From: Clostridium sp. CAG:571
Lineage (GTDB): Bacteria > Bacillota > Clostridia > TANB77 > CAG-508
DNA: 56,163 nucleotides
Direction: 5' to 3'
Assembly (NCBI GenBank): GCA_000434015.1
Contig: HF999504.1
Coordinates: forward strand, 1 to 56,163
Positions 9,458 to 19,776 of this stretch are shown in pieces. The stretch's first letter is position 1. Every line of letters starts with the position of its first letter. The translations under genes were made by a program, and so were the position numbers. Under the pieces are notes generated by a model, which worked only from the letters and a program-made list of their open reading frames with translations, had not been told where the DNA came from and ran no database searches.

Positions 9458-10390
9458 TTATTTTTTTCTTAAGATTGCTGCTTGATTTAACATAATTTCA
9501 AATAACTGTTTATGTTTTTTTACAATCACCTGTAGAATAATTCCCGAAACAGATAATAATAATGAAATAACCAGCATTATTCCTGCAACTATTAATGTAG
9601 GAAACCTTGGCACTAAACCTGTTTTAAAATATTCTATAAATACTGGTATAGCTAAAATAAGAGAAATTATAAATATACATGCTGCAATTGTATTAAAAAA
9701 TAAAGCAGGCTTATATTCTTCAAATAATATTGCAATTGTTTTTATTACTCTTGCTCCATCCTTATATGTATTTAATTTTGATACACTTCCTTCTGGTCTA
9801 TCTCTATATTGTACTGGAATTTCTTTTAATGTAAAATTTTTGTCTATTGCATGTATTGTCATTTCTGTTTCTATTTCAAATCCTTTTGAAAGAATAGGAA
9901 ATGTTTTTACAAAGTTATAGCTAAAAGCTCTATATCCTGTCATAATATCTCTTATATTACTTTTAAAAATTTTATTAATTAAGCCTCTCACCATTCTATT
10001 TCCTAAATTATGAAATGGCCTTTTATTTTCTTCAAAATATGTAGATGATAATCTGTCACCAATTACCATATCTACTCCATTTTCTAGTACATAATTACAC
10101 ATTTGTCTTGCATTTTCTGATGGATATGTATCATCTCCATCTATCATTAAATAACAATCTGCATCTATTTCTCTAAACATTGTACGTATTACATTTCCTT
10201 TTCCTTGCTTTGATTCATACCTTACAATTGCACCAGCTTTCTTTGCTATTTCATCTGTATTGTCTGTAGAATTATTATCATATACATAAATATCTGCTTC
10301 TGGTAAAGCCTCTTTGTAATCTTTTACAACTTTTGCAATTGTTTTACTCTCATTATAACATGGTATTAATACTGCTATTTTGCTCTTCAT
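9458..10390 (-). CDS. GT2 glycosyltransferase, dolichol-phosphate-mannose-synthase type
   Basis: 310 residues. GT-A domain with AVLIPCYNESKTIAKVV, YVYDNNSTDNTDE and the acidic metal site MIDGDDTYP, followed by IMTGYRAFSYNFVKTFP and two membrane helices near 235-290. It probably makes a polyprenyl-phosphate sugar used as donor by the neighbouring GT-C-like protein. It is four bases from the upstream DUF6020-like gene and 21 from the downstream one, so it belongs to the wall-polymer operon. The sugar is unknown. Confidence 0.85.
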   Translation of the reverse strand: MKSKIAVLIPCYNESKTIAKVVKDYKEALPEADIYVYDNNSTDNTDEIAKKAGAIVRYESKQGKGNVIRTMFREIDADCYLMIDGDDTYPSENARQMCNYVLENGVDMVIGDRLSSTYFEENKRPFHNLGNRMVRGLINKIFKSNIRDIMTGYRAFSYNFVKTFPILSKGFEIETEMTIHAIDKNFTLKEIPVQYRDRPEGSVSKLNTYKDGARVIKTIAILFEEYKPALFFNTIAACIFIISLILAIPVFIEYFKTGLVPRFPTLIVAGIMLVISLLLSVSGIILQVIVKKHKQLFEIMLNQAAILRKK

Positions 10391-10393
10391 TTT

Positions 10394-12310
10394 TTACTTC
10401 TTCCCTTTCCCTTTTTCTTTAACTATATCTAAAAATATACTAAGTATTAATGGCATAGAAAAAATATATGGCATAGCATATCTAAAATATGCATTTACAG
10501 GTGATGCAAAATTAACTAAGATTATAGATACAATTGGCATCATACAAATAATATATCTATATTTTTTAGTGTAGCACATATATACTATCATTAATATTAT
10601 AGCCCAAACATTAAATGCAATATTTGTTATCCAAGATATTACTGGAACTTTTTGAATTGTTTCTAATATTTTTTTTACAATTTTTCTTAATCCTTTATAC
10701 TTTGAAATATATTTATAATTAAATTTTTTTGTTCCGTTTAACCTTGTATCATTATTCACAATATATTTAGTTGTAAATTCTGTTATTTTACATTCTGGAT
10801 ATACATACCCATAATAATTATTTAAAGTAGCTTGAATATATGTGGTAGGATGTTTTAATAGCTGTTTACTCCATACAGAGAAATAATTTTTTAAATCTTC
10901 ATCACTTGCATCTTTATTAAATTTATTTTTTACACTATCTGCATGAACAGGATTATATCTTTTTGCCAATGTATCATACTCTAAAACTCTATCAATTATA
11001 TTTTTTTCCTCTTCTGTTACTTCTGAACTATGTTCTTTTACATAACGAGCTGTTTGTTGAAATGGAATAGATAACATTTCTCTTTTTATATTAGTTGGTA
11101 TTCTTAAAGCTGGAAATATAATTGATAAAAAGATTTTGTTTATTAATATAATTGTTATGCATATTGTTATTATATTTTTTCTATTTTTCTTATCTATTAC
11201 AAAAAGTAATGGCAATGAAAATAATATTACATAAATTCCATTATTTCTTGTAAAACAAATACAAATACTAATAAATAATAATTTTATAATTTCTTTTTTA
11301 CTAAATTTTTCAATATTTGCCTTTTTTACTAAAAAGTATATATTTATCATATAGAATATAAGAAATGCTGTAAACAAAATATCTTTAGTAATTTCTAGTG
11401 CATGCATTGGAAATATTGGTAATAGTGAAAAAACTATTAACGTTACAACTCTAAGAATATTATTAGTTTTTATTTTTTTCATAAAATTTACTATATAACT
11501 AAGAGCAATCGACAATAATAAAATTTGTATTAATGAACATAAAAACACACCAAAATTATCATTTCCTATTAGTTTACCAACCTTCATACACATCCCTAAA
11601 AGTACTGTATGTAAAACTGGATGATGATTTGTAATCTTCACATTTTCATCTATTAAATTTACCGAATCTGTAGCACTATCTTTTGAAATCTCTAATCCAA
11701 AAAACTGTTTAATTTGATTACTTGAATCTGGCATTAGTATTCCAGGATAATAAATTACAATATAAGGTATCCAACAAATTAAAATAATTAAAAATGGTAT
11801 TATAAATGAATGTTTTTCAAAAATAAAATTAAAAACTTTATTCTTACTTTCCTTATACTCTATTTTATTTACTAACTGATCAAATATATAATTTATTAGT
11901 CCTATATAAAAGCAATAATATCCGAACATTAATATTAATGATTTAAAAATTTGAATCTTATTTAAAAATACTAAATTCCAACTATTAGTTTTTAAATAAC
12001 TTTCTCCTATAACTGTAAATACTGAAAACAAAATTCCTAAAAATATTTTACATATTTTTTTTCCGTTTTTTTTGTTACTTTTTTGAAAAAAAGTTTTTGA
12101 AAATAGAAAATATCCTCCAATAAAAATAAAAACACTTTTTATCACATCAATTTTAAAAGATTGATTAATAATTGTTATTATTTTTAGTATTATATTTTTA
12201 TCAACTACTTCATTGCTTATATCTAAATTTATATTAATAGCTATTGTCGCCAAAATAGCTATTAATATAATAATTAATTTTTTATTTTTATATAATATTT
12301 CGTTTTTCAT
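10394..12310 (-). CDS. Large polytopic membrane protein (DUF6020-like), probable GT-C enzyme
   Basis: 638 residues with about twelve hydrophobic segments. The first big extracellular loop carries PGILMPDSSNQIKQFFG and NHHPVLHTVLLG, a D...Q...HHP pattern I associate with the DUF6020 group of Gram-positive membrane glycosyltransferases. A soluble loop with NNYYGYVYPE lies before the last helices (about 505-515). It is in the wall-polymer operon, so a role in adding sugar or another group to the polymer is likely but not shown. Gene start has ATGAAAAACGAA after a GAAAGAG stretch. Confidence 0.6.
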   Translation of the reverse strand: MKNEILYKNKKLIIILIAILATIAININLDISNEVVDKNIILKIITIINQSFKIDVIKSVFIFIGGYFLFSKTFFQKSNKKNGKKICKIFLGILFSVFTVIGESYLKTNSWNLVFLNKIQIFKSLILMFGYYCFYIGLINYIFDQLVNKIEYKESKNKVFNFIFEKHSFIIPFLIILICWIPYIVIYYPGILMPDSSNQIKQFFGLEISKDSATDSVNLIDENVKITNHHPVLHTVLLGMCMKVGKLIGNDNFGVFLCSLIQILLLSIALSYIVNFMKKIKTNNILRVVTLIVFSLLPIFPMHALEITKDILFTAFLIFYMINIYFLVKKANIEKFSKKEIIKLLFISICICFTRNNGIYVILFSLPLLFVIDKKNRKNIITICITIILINKIFLSIIFPALRIPTNIKREMLSIPFQQTARYVKEHSSEVTEEEKNIIDRVLEYDTLAKRYNPVHADSVKNKFNKDASDEDLKNYFSVWSKQLLKHPTTYIQATLNNYYGYVYPECKITEFTTKYIVNNDTRLNGTKKFNYKYISKYKGLRKIVKKILETIQKVPVISWITNIAFNVWAIILMIVYMCYTKKYRYIICMMPIVSIILVNFASPVNAYFRYAMPYIFSMPLILSIFLDIVKEKGKGKK

Positions 12311-12347
12311 TTTACTCTTTCCTATATTAATTTTTTATAATATTTTA

Positions 12348-14267
12348 CTATACAATTTTTAGTCTTTTTAGTTCGTTAAAAATTCTCTCTATATTCTTTC
12401 CATCTGTAAATTCATTAATAGTTTTGTAATTTTCTTCAAATTTACTATTTCTTATTTGGCCTAAATTAATTTTACCATTTTCTATTGTTTGTCTAGTAAT
12501 TTCTTCTAATTCTTTTATATTAAAGGCTCTTTTACCTATATATTCATCATCGTTTGGAACTAACTTTCCATTATATGTTTCATATACTTCTAAGTCAGGT
12601 TGATAAAATACTACTCCCCCACCTTGATAAAACGAATTATAACACACCGAAGAATAATCTGTTATTAACATTTTTGTTTTTTCTAATATTTCTGAAATTT
12701 TTCCTTGCCATACACATTCTTTAATATCTGTACTAGTTAACAAGTCAAAAACCTTAGGGTGAGGTATTATCACTATTTTATTTTTATCTATATATTTTTT
12801 TAACATATTGTATATTTCTACGGTATTTTTGTAATATGTAGATTCTTCAAAACTATATAACTGCTCTTCATATGGTTTCCATGTAAGCATTATTGTCACA
12901 ATATCATCTGATTTTTCATTTATATGATTATATTTAATTTTACTATACATTCCAAGTCCTGTTTTTAATAATTGTTCTTCATCATACTTCAACATATCTA
13001 CAACAATGTCCCTTTCTTTTTCGCTACTTATAATCATATATTTAGATTCTCCTTCTTTCCCCTTTTCAAAAGAAGAATTAATTCCTAAATTTTTCATATA
13101 AATTATTCCATGTTGTAAAAAAACAAATTCTTTATCATAAGTTGCTTTTCTAAAGTACTTATTATTAGATCTTAATATGTTCAAATGACTTGGTGCTTCT
13201 GATGCTATAAACCAACTTGTATTATATATTAGCCAATAATATTTAAATGAAAATTTAACTATAACATTTTTATCATTTTTTATATTTTTATAATCTTGTG
13301 AATTTTTATCTATTACAAAATAATTTTTAGTTTTTTTACTTGCCTTACATTTTTCATATAAGTCATATACACCTTCTTCCGATTTAGATGCAAATTTTTC
13401 ATAAAATATATTTATCTTCTTTTTTCTGATTTTTGTACCTAATTTTCCTAATTCATACATAAGATATGAAACTAATTGACTTTCTAAAAATTTAAATTTA
13501 AAAGTACTTTCTATTGGCTCTATTAATCTTTTTACTACGACTAAATTTCCTGCTATAGTTCTTCTTATATGAATCGCATAATCTTTTATATATTTACTTT
13601 TCATTGGAAGGTTATAATACTTTTTTGCTTTTTTTCTTTTCACTATTTTTTTGTCTCTTATTCCCAATTTGTATTGTACTTCTGCTTCATCTATTTTTAG
13701 ATTAAGTGATACAAAATTATTTATTTCTTCATTACTATTTAATAAGTCACTTATTTTAAATTTAAATTTATAAACATTTCCTTCAAGTAACTTTTTTGCT
13801 TTTTGTTTTTTTGAATCGTATACTTTTAAAGTTACATCTTTTTGATTATTACTATCTATTGCAAATTTAATATCTTTTATATTTAATTTCCAATTATTTA
13901 CTATATAAGCAAACATTGTAAACTTTAAATATTTATTTGTAATATTAACATTTAATATTTTATATGGAACTTGAACAAAAGTCTTGTATGCATTTTCTTC
14001 TGATGTTATTTTATATTTTATTTTATTGCCTTTTGCATAAACTAAAAGTATACTATTCGTATCATCATTATTTATTTTAGACAATCTTTTAAATAACATT
14101 ATTTTATTTTTTTCGTCTGCATTCGTAACTTTTATCTTTGATTGATATTCTTCTTTATATACTAGTTTCGATACATCTATACTCTCAAAATCGTCATCAC
14201 TCTGTCTCGTTCTTATCTTTTTTATTTGCAATAAATTATCATTATATTCGACCTCTATTTTACTCAT
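12348..14267 (-). CDS. CDP-glycerol glycerophosphotransferase-family protein (TagB/TagF-like)
   Basis: 639 residues. The N-terminal 230 residues have beta-rich character and no family I know. The rest is the Glyphos_transf domain: VFLQHGIIYMKNLG, PHPKVFD and the nucleotide-binding LITDYSSVCYNSF. These membrane-associated enzymes add glycerol phosphate, or related alditol phosphate, from CDP-linked donors to the growing teichoic acid. Its start overlaps the upstream fusion gene by 8 bases, so the two are probably made together. Which step it performs (primer, polymerase, or a branch) is not visible. Confidence 0.85.
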   Translation of the reverse strand: MSKIEVEYNDNLLQIKKIRTRQSDDDFESIDVSKLVYKEEYQSKIKVTNADEKNKIMLFKRLSKINNDDTNSILLVYAKGNKIKYKITSEENAYKTFVQVPYKILNVNITNKYLKFTMFAYIVNNWKLNIKDIKFAIDSNNQKDVTLKVYDSKKQKAKKLLEGNVYKFKFKISDLLNSNEEINNFVSLNLKIDEAEVQYKLGIRDKKIVKRKKAKKYYNLPMKSKYIKDYAIHIRRTIAGNLVVVKRLIEPIESTFKFKFLESQLVSYLMYELGKLGTKIRKKKINIFYEKFASKSEEGVYDLYEKCKASKKTKNYFVIDKNSQDYKNIKNDKNVIVKFSFKYYWLIYNTSWFIASEAPSHLNILRSNNKYFRKATYDKEFVFLQHGIIYMKNLGINSSFEKGKEGESKYMIISSEKERDIVVDMLKYDEEQLLKTGLGMYSKIKYNHINEKSDDIVTIMLTWKPYEEQLYSFEESTYYKNTVEIYNMLKKYIDKNKIVIIPHPKVFDLLTSTDIKECVWQGKISEILEKTKMLITDYSSVCYNSFYQGGGVVFYQPDLEVYETYNGKLVPNDDEYIGKRAFNIKELEEITRQTIENGKINLGQIRNSKFEENYKTINEFTDGKNIERIFNELKRLKIV

Positions 14268-16545
14268 TTTTTGCTCCTCTATCTATGTACTCAATGAATT
14301 TTTTAGCTATAATTTTTCTTGAATATTTTTCTTCTATTTTCCTATAATTTTCTTGCAACTGCTCTACAGATATAGTAGGCAACTTATTAATTTTATTAAC
14401 TAGATCTTCATATGACTCTATAAATGAATTTGGTATTCCTTCCATAACTTCTATAGATCCTGTGTTTTTCATACAATATACGGATTTTCCACTTAAAATT
14501 CCTTCTATGTATGTCATTCCAAAAGAATGATTTAATGTAAAATCAACTAATGCATCATGCCTTCTTATATGATATGTAGAATCATTTGTTTTTCCTTTAT
14601 ATTTAATGAAATTAGTAAGTTCATTATCAACTAACTCATTTACAAAGTTTTCAACATAATCTCCATCTCCAAAAACATCTACAACTATATTTTTTATATT
14701 TTTCTCTTTTAAATACTTTCCAAATTCAATTAAATTTTCTATGTCGCATTTTCTTTCTTGACTAATTCTTAATAGATAAATCAAATAATATTTTTCCTTT
14801 TCCGGAATCACCTCAATTTTATTTATATTTCTTACATTTTTTCTTTCTAATGCATTTCCTAAGACTAATGATCTTTCATAATTATCATATTGCTGTTTTT
14901 TTATATATTCATTTTTATTTTTTTCTGTAACAAATACAGTATTTGTTAATTTTCTTTTATTTATCTCACCCATAATTCCAGGAAATATCTCATCTATTAT
15001 TTCTGCTTGACAATGAAAAAAATATATTTTGTTTTTTATCTTTTTGTTATTTGTATCTTCTAAAAACAAATGTAATGTTTCTCTTGTAGAAATAACAGTT
15101 TTGCTTTTTATTCTATTTAATATTTTTTCTATAGCTACTCCTGTATATGGTTCCAAATATTTTTTAGATGTATCAAAATTTAAATATTTATAATTTCTAT
15201 AAATATTACTCCACAGCCATCGTTTTATCTTAAAATTATCGAAATTCATATACATATCTATATTCGTTAAATTTAGTGCATATGGCATATTCTTTGCTTT
15301 ACCATTATTCTTTAAAGATAACATTTCAACCATATATCCATTTTCTAATAATCCTTCTGCTAAAGCTCTGGTTGCATTAACAGTTCCTCCAACTCCATAA
15401 AAATTATATCCTAAGAATGTAATTTTTTCCTCTTGCTTCTTTTTAAAATATTTATACATTCTATCAATATAATAACCTTTTTCAACTTTTTCAAACTCGA
15501 CATCTGTAATTCTAGAATTGAAGAATTCATTTATTCCATATTTCTCATTAATTATAATATCTATGAATTCAGATTCTGTATCTATACTATTATCTTCTAA
15601 CTCATCTATTGTACAATATGTCTGCCTTTTAGATAAATATTCTTCTCTATCAGGCTGAAATAACACTACCGGTTTTTTTAAAAAAGTAAAATCAAATCCT
15701 AATGAAGAGTAATCTGTTATAAGCATATTGCTTTTTACAATTTCTTCCATCAAATTAATTTCTGTCGCATATGCTAATTCAATATTATTTTTATTCACAT
15801 TTTTCATAAATTCTTCTGCATCTGTCTTATATAGTTGATGCAAACACAATTTTATTTTCAATTTATTATTATGTAAATATTTATTTAATTTTTCATTTCT
15901 TAAAACATGATTTATTTTTTTTATTAGCATTTGATTTTCAAAACTATCCTCTTTATATTCTCTCCATGTTAAGAACCATAATATTTGCTTACTTTTTATA
16001 CCTTTTTTTAATTCCAAATTATTTTTTCTTACTAATTCTTTAAATCTTGGAAATACTATTCCATAATATAATTGATATTTTCTAAAATCATTTTCTTCAA
16101 TTAATTGTTGCTTTATAATTTTATTATAATAAATAAATCTAAACATATTATTCCAGTATGAATTTCCTTTATACCCTAACTTTTTTATAGCTGTAATACC
16201 ATGTTGTAAATATATTACTGGTCTGCTTATTTGAAATTCATATTTTTTTCCCATAAATTGTTCTGGTCTTATATCTTTATAACTTAATGTTACAAAGTAC
16301 ATATCTGCCAAAAAAAATAGTATAAAATGTTTTAAACTATTTTTCCATACAACAGATTCTTTTTCTCTTTTATTTAATGTTTCATATACTTTTTTATTCA
16401 AACTATTTTTTTCTAAAATTATGTATTTATTTATATTATCTTTTTTTTTATTTATTATATGTTTCCAAAAATAAAACGAATTATTATTTGCTGTTTTTCC
16501 TAAATTCTCACCAAACAACCATATATAATTATTTTTTTTATTCAT
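14260..16545 (-). CDS. Fusion: glycerophosphotransferase domain plus GT4 glycosyltransferase
   Basis: 761 residues in two parts. Residues 1-370 form a CDP-glycerol glycerophosphotransferase domain with VIYLQHGITAIKKLGY and the key LITDYSSLGFDF, ending in FYFLKKPVV-like sequence and LFQPDREEYL. Residues 375-755 form a GT-B glycosyltransferase of family 4 type: GYNFYGVGGTVNATRALAEG, then LLRISQERKCDIEN, FGDGDYVENFV and NHSFGMTYIEGILSGKSV. One chain could add an alditol phosphate and then a sugar, which fits a glycosylated repeat unit. It overlaps the next gene by 8 bases. Each domain is clear; the joint function is inferred. Confidence 0.85.
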   Translation of the reverse strand: MNKKNNYIWLFGENLGKTANNNSFYFWKHIINKKKDNINKYIILEKNSLNKKVYETLNKREKESVVWKNSLKHFILFFLADMYFVTLSYKDIRPEQFMGKKYEFQISRPVIYLQHGITAIKKLGYKGNSYWNNMFRFIYYNKIIKQQLIEENDFRKYQLYYGIVFPRFKELVRKNNLELKKGIKSKQILWFLTWREYKEDSFENQMLIKKINHVLRNEKLNKYLHNNKLKIKLCLHQLYKTDAEEFMKNVNKNNIELAYATEINLMEEIVKSNMLITDYSSLGFDFTFLKKPVVLFQPDREEYLSKRQTYCTIDELEDNSIDTESEFIDIIINEKYGINEFFNSRITDVEFEKVEKGYYIDRMYKYFKKKQEEKITFLGYNFYGVGGTVNATRALAEGLLENGYMVEMLSLKNNGKAKNMPYALNLTNIDMYMNFDNFKIKRWLWSNIYRNYKYLNFDTSKKYLEPYTGVAIEKILNRIKSKTVISTRETLHLFLEDTNNKKIKNKIYFFHCQAEIIDEIFPGIMGEINKRKLTNTVFVTEKNKNEYIKKQQYDNYERSLVLGNALERKNVRNINKIEVIPEKEKYYLIYLLRISQERKCDIENLIEFGKYLKEKNIKNIVVDVFGDGDYVENFVNELVDNELTNFIKYKGKTNDSTYHIRRHDALVDFTLNHSFGMTYIEGILSGKSVYCMKNTGSIEVMEGIPNSFIESYEDLVNKINKLPTISVEQLQENYRKIEEKYSRKIIAKKFIEYIDRGAKNE

Positions 16546-16613
16546 TTTTTATGTTCCTATCCTCTCAACTATATATATCACACATTGCAAATATTTTATT
16601 AATATTCTATTTT

Positions 16614-17033
16614 CTACTCATCTTCTTCCATAAGTTTAACATATTCCTCAACATGTCCCCTAAACTTAGTAGAAGAAAGCCCTTCCATTTTAGGTAAAAA
16701 TACAACATCACAAAATTGTTTCAAATATTCGAATTTGTCGCTACCCTTCCAATCATCTCCCATGACCAATACATCAATTCCAAGTCTTTTAATATCTTCT
16801 ACTTTTTGATTCCAATTAGTTTCTGGTATTACCTCATCAACATATTTTATAGACTTCACCATTTCTTTTCTATATTCATAAGGCAAAAAAGATGTTTTAT
16901 GTTTAATCGAATTAAATTCATCTGTAGATACACCTACAATTAATTCATCTCCTAATTTTTTAGCTTCCTTTAATAAATAGATATGTCCTGGATGTAATAA
17001 ATCAAATGTTCCATATGTTAATACTTTTTTCAT
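16614..17033 (-). CDS. tagD: Glycerol-3-phosphate cytidylyltransferase TagD
   Basis: 139 residues, slightly longer than Bacillus TagD (129). It makes CDP-glycerol from CTP and glycerol-3-phosphate, the donor for all glycerophosphotransferases in this cluster. Seen: GTFDLLHPGH (CTP-binding HxGH), the MGDDWKGSDKF segment and the KMEGLSSTKFR end motif (usually RTxGISTT). It ends in an acidic tail. A GAGGAT-like site precedes the ATG. Its presence shows that the exported polymer contains glycerol phosphate. Confidence 0.93.
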   Translation of the reverse strand: MKKVLTYGTFDLLHPGHIYLLKEAKKLGDELIVGVSTDEFNSIKHKTSFLPYEYRKEMVKSIKYVDEVIPETNWNQKVEDIKRLGIDVLVMGDDWKGSDKFEYLKQFCDVVFLPKMEGLSSTKFRGHVEEYVKLMEEDE

Positions 17034-17060
17034 TTTTATCCTCCTATTTTTTATATAAAT

Positions 17061-18354
17061 TTATTTTTTTATTACTTCTTTTTTTTCCTGTGAAATATCT
17101 TTTAAATTAAATATTTTGTTTATAACTCTTTTAGTTGCTTGTCCATCATCTAAATAATTAAATTTTTTATTGAATTTTTCATATTTTTCTTTGTATTTCT
17201 TTGATATTTCGTCAATATTTTTAATAGCTTCTTCTAACTCTTCTTCGTTTTTAGTTATTGGTCCTGGTAATTCATCTAAATCTAAATAAAAATCTCTTAA
17301 ATTATTTTTATAATCATCTAAATCATACATGTAAAATATCATAGGTCTTTTTAAATTAGCGAAATCAAAAAATACGCTAGAATAATCAGTCATTATAATA
17401 TCACTAATTATATATAATTCATTTGGATCATCAAATTTACCATTTACATTAATAACAAATCCTTCATACTTTGAAAGATCTATCTTGTTTGCTACAAAAT
17501 AATGCGTACTAAATAAAACACAATAATCTTTGCCAAATTTTTCTTGTAAACTTTCAAAATCTATTCCAATATTATATGTATATCCGTATTCCTGAAGTAT
17601 GTTGATTATCTCTAAATGTTGGCATATATAATATTACTTTTTTATTTTTTGGTACATTCAACCTATTTTTTATGTTATCTATATCTTTTTTCGTATATGT
17701 AAACAATAATTTGTTTCTTGGATAACCTTCTTCTACAATTATATTTTCTTTTCCTAAAGACTTTAAATTAAATGCTGAAATAAATTTTTCACTTGCAAAT
17801 TTAGATGGTGATAAAAAGTAATCAAATCTCGAAGCATCAATATCATTTCTCTTTCTTATTTCAGAAATAGTATTTAATACACTTCCTGTAACTTCTATGT
17901 CACAGCGTAATTTTTTAAGTGGCGTACCATGCCAACATTGTACATATATTTGATTTTCTTTTTTCTTTATATGTTCTCCCATTATAGAATTTACAATCCA
18001 ATATTTACTAGTTGCACAATATTTATAATATTCCTTTGATGCATGTTTTACTATTTTTAAATTTTTGCATTTTTTTACATTGTGCTTTTCAGGATCTATA
18101 AATGACCAAACAAATTTATAGTCTTTAAATTCTTCCATATTAATCATTTCTTCGTAAATATATTTTGGACTACAAGAATAGTTTCTTCCTCCAAACACTT
18201 CAAACAGAATTGTTTTATCATCCACATTATATTTTCTATAGAATTTATGATAAAAAATTTTTCTTCTTATTAAGACAAGTTTTCTAATAATCTTTCTAAA
18301 GGCAATATTTTTCTTTGAAAAATCTATCACAATCTTTTTTATTTTATCTTTCAT
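17061..18354 (-). CDS. tagF: CDP-glycerol glycerophosphotransferase (TagF-like), with one +1 site
   Basis: 430 residues through one +1 shift. Glyphos_transf domain: VQCWHGTPLKKLRCD (catalytic His), YPRNKLLF, ILYMPTFRDNQ, then after the shift GYTYNIGIDFESL, LFSTHYFV and IIMTDYSSVFFDF. Without the +1 shift at 17584-17586 the protein ends at SGIRIYI and loses the donor-binding half. Its start overlaps the upstream paralog by ATGA. It most likely polymerises glycerol phosphate units onto the lipid-linked primer; TagB versus TagF identity is not certain from sequence. Confidence 0.88.
17584..17586 (-). other. +1 frameshift site in the TagF-like gene (in-frame CGG)
   Basis: Zero frame: GGA ATA CGG ATA TAC ATA TAA. 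Skipping C gives GGA ATA GGA TAT ACA TAT AAT ATT, leading without stops into the MTDYSS domain. Confidence 0.88.
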
Positions 18355-19596
18355 TTTTTTATCCCTTCTAAATTTTTTTCTCTTAAATTCACTTCACCAT
18401 ACACATGTTTTTCTATCAGTTCTGTTAATAGTTTTGTAGAATTTCCATTTAAATTAGATACATATTTTTCTCTAAATTTCTTTAAAATTTGCATATCATA
18501 ATTATCATCTTCAATTACTTTAACTATATCTTTTATATTTCTAAATGTATATCCAGGAAGTTCTTTAAATAAATCTATATTAATTCCATTCTCTTCCTTA
18601 TATTTATCATAATCATATACATACAATAACACCTTCGCGTTTACTATAGCCGCTTCGACTGATAAAGCTGAATAATCTGTTATTACATAATCTGCTATTT
18701 TTATTAAATCTCTATATGGCACATCTTTACATGTAAAAACTTTTGGATTGTCTATCTTTTTCTTTCCGTCTTTATCATGATATGTAATAATTAGATTATA
18801 TTTATTTAAATCTATATTTTTTATCACTTCATCTATATTATCTCTTCCATCTTTCCTAAAAGTTGGTGAATATAATATATTAGTTTTTCTTTTTAATACA
18901 GGATATTTTTTATATATTTTTTGTTTTTGTCTAGATGACGTTTTAAGCAAATAATCAACATATGGCGTTCCAATAGATATAATTTTTTCTTTATCAATTT
19001 TAAAAGCTTCTGCAAAATATGGTTTCATTGCCTCTGATCCAGAAATAACATAATCATAATTTGCATGCATTTTTAATATCTTTGCTATTGTTTTATTCAC
19101 TCCGTCTTTGTATCCAATTGATTGATATCCAAATTTTTTAATAGCTGCTAGTGCATGCCACATTTGAATAACTGTTGTATTTTTTTTATGTTTCAATACA
19201 CTAACTGGAATATTATATCCATCAACAATAATCACTTTTGATTCTGCAATGCATCCGCATTTGTTTATGCAAACTAACAAAGTATTCTATCATACTTTTG
19301 GCTTCTTTTTTCATTTTCATTATTACCTTTATTAAAGCAGATGATTGATTTTTATCTCTTAGCGATTCATTAATATCACTGTTTACTTTTTGACAAATAA
19401 CTTTTATTTTTATATCTTTATTATTTCTTTCTAAACTTTTTATAATCTCTTTATAATTAAATGATATATAATTATATTGTCTGCTTAAGAAAAAAACTTG
19501 TTTTTTTTGTTTTGTAAATAGTTTTATAAAAAAATAAACTACTTTTAAGTATATCTTAAATATATATAATGCAACTGTCAATTTTTTATTGGCCAA
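18351..19596 (-). CDS. Glycerophosphotransferase-family protein (TagB-like), with one +1 site
   Basis: 414 residues if started at TTG 19596 and read through one +1 shift. Motifs: GYNIPVSVLKH, VIQMWHALAAIKKFGYQ, ILYSPTFRKDG, ITYHDK, and VITDYSALSVEAAIV. The +1 site at 19255-19257 joins YFVSLHKQM to GCIAESKVIIVDG. The MWHALAAIKKFG sequence resembles primases that add the first glycerol phosphate. The start is doubtful: the strong GGGAGG site is followed by an ATG 23 bases upstream in another frame, which would reach this frame only after a shift at an A6 run. It overlaps the next gene by ATGA. Confidence 0.8.
19255..19257 (-). other. +1 frameshift site in the TagB-like gene (in-frame CGG)
   Basis: Zero frame: AAA CAA ATG CGG ATG CAT TGC. 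Skipping C gives ATG GGA TGC ATT GCA GAA, continuing into the VIIVDGYN segment of the family. Confidence 0.85.
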
Positions 19597-19776
19597 GATA
19601 CTATTTTTTCTTGAACCATCCTCCCTTTTTATTTTTATTCTTATAATATCACCTTAATATATGCCACATTATATCATATGACTTACATTTTTCAACAACA
19701 TTTTTAGCTTTAATACCTATTTTTCTATTTTTTTATCTTTATAAATTAAATTTCATTTTTTAATTTACATTATAAA

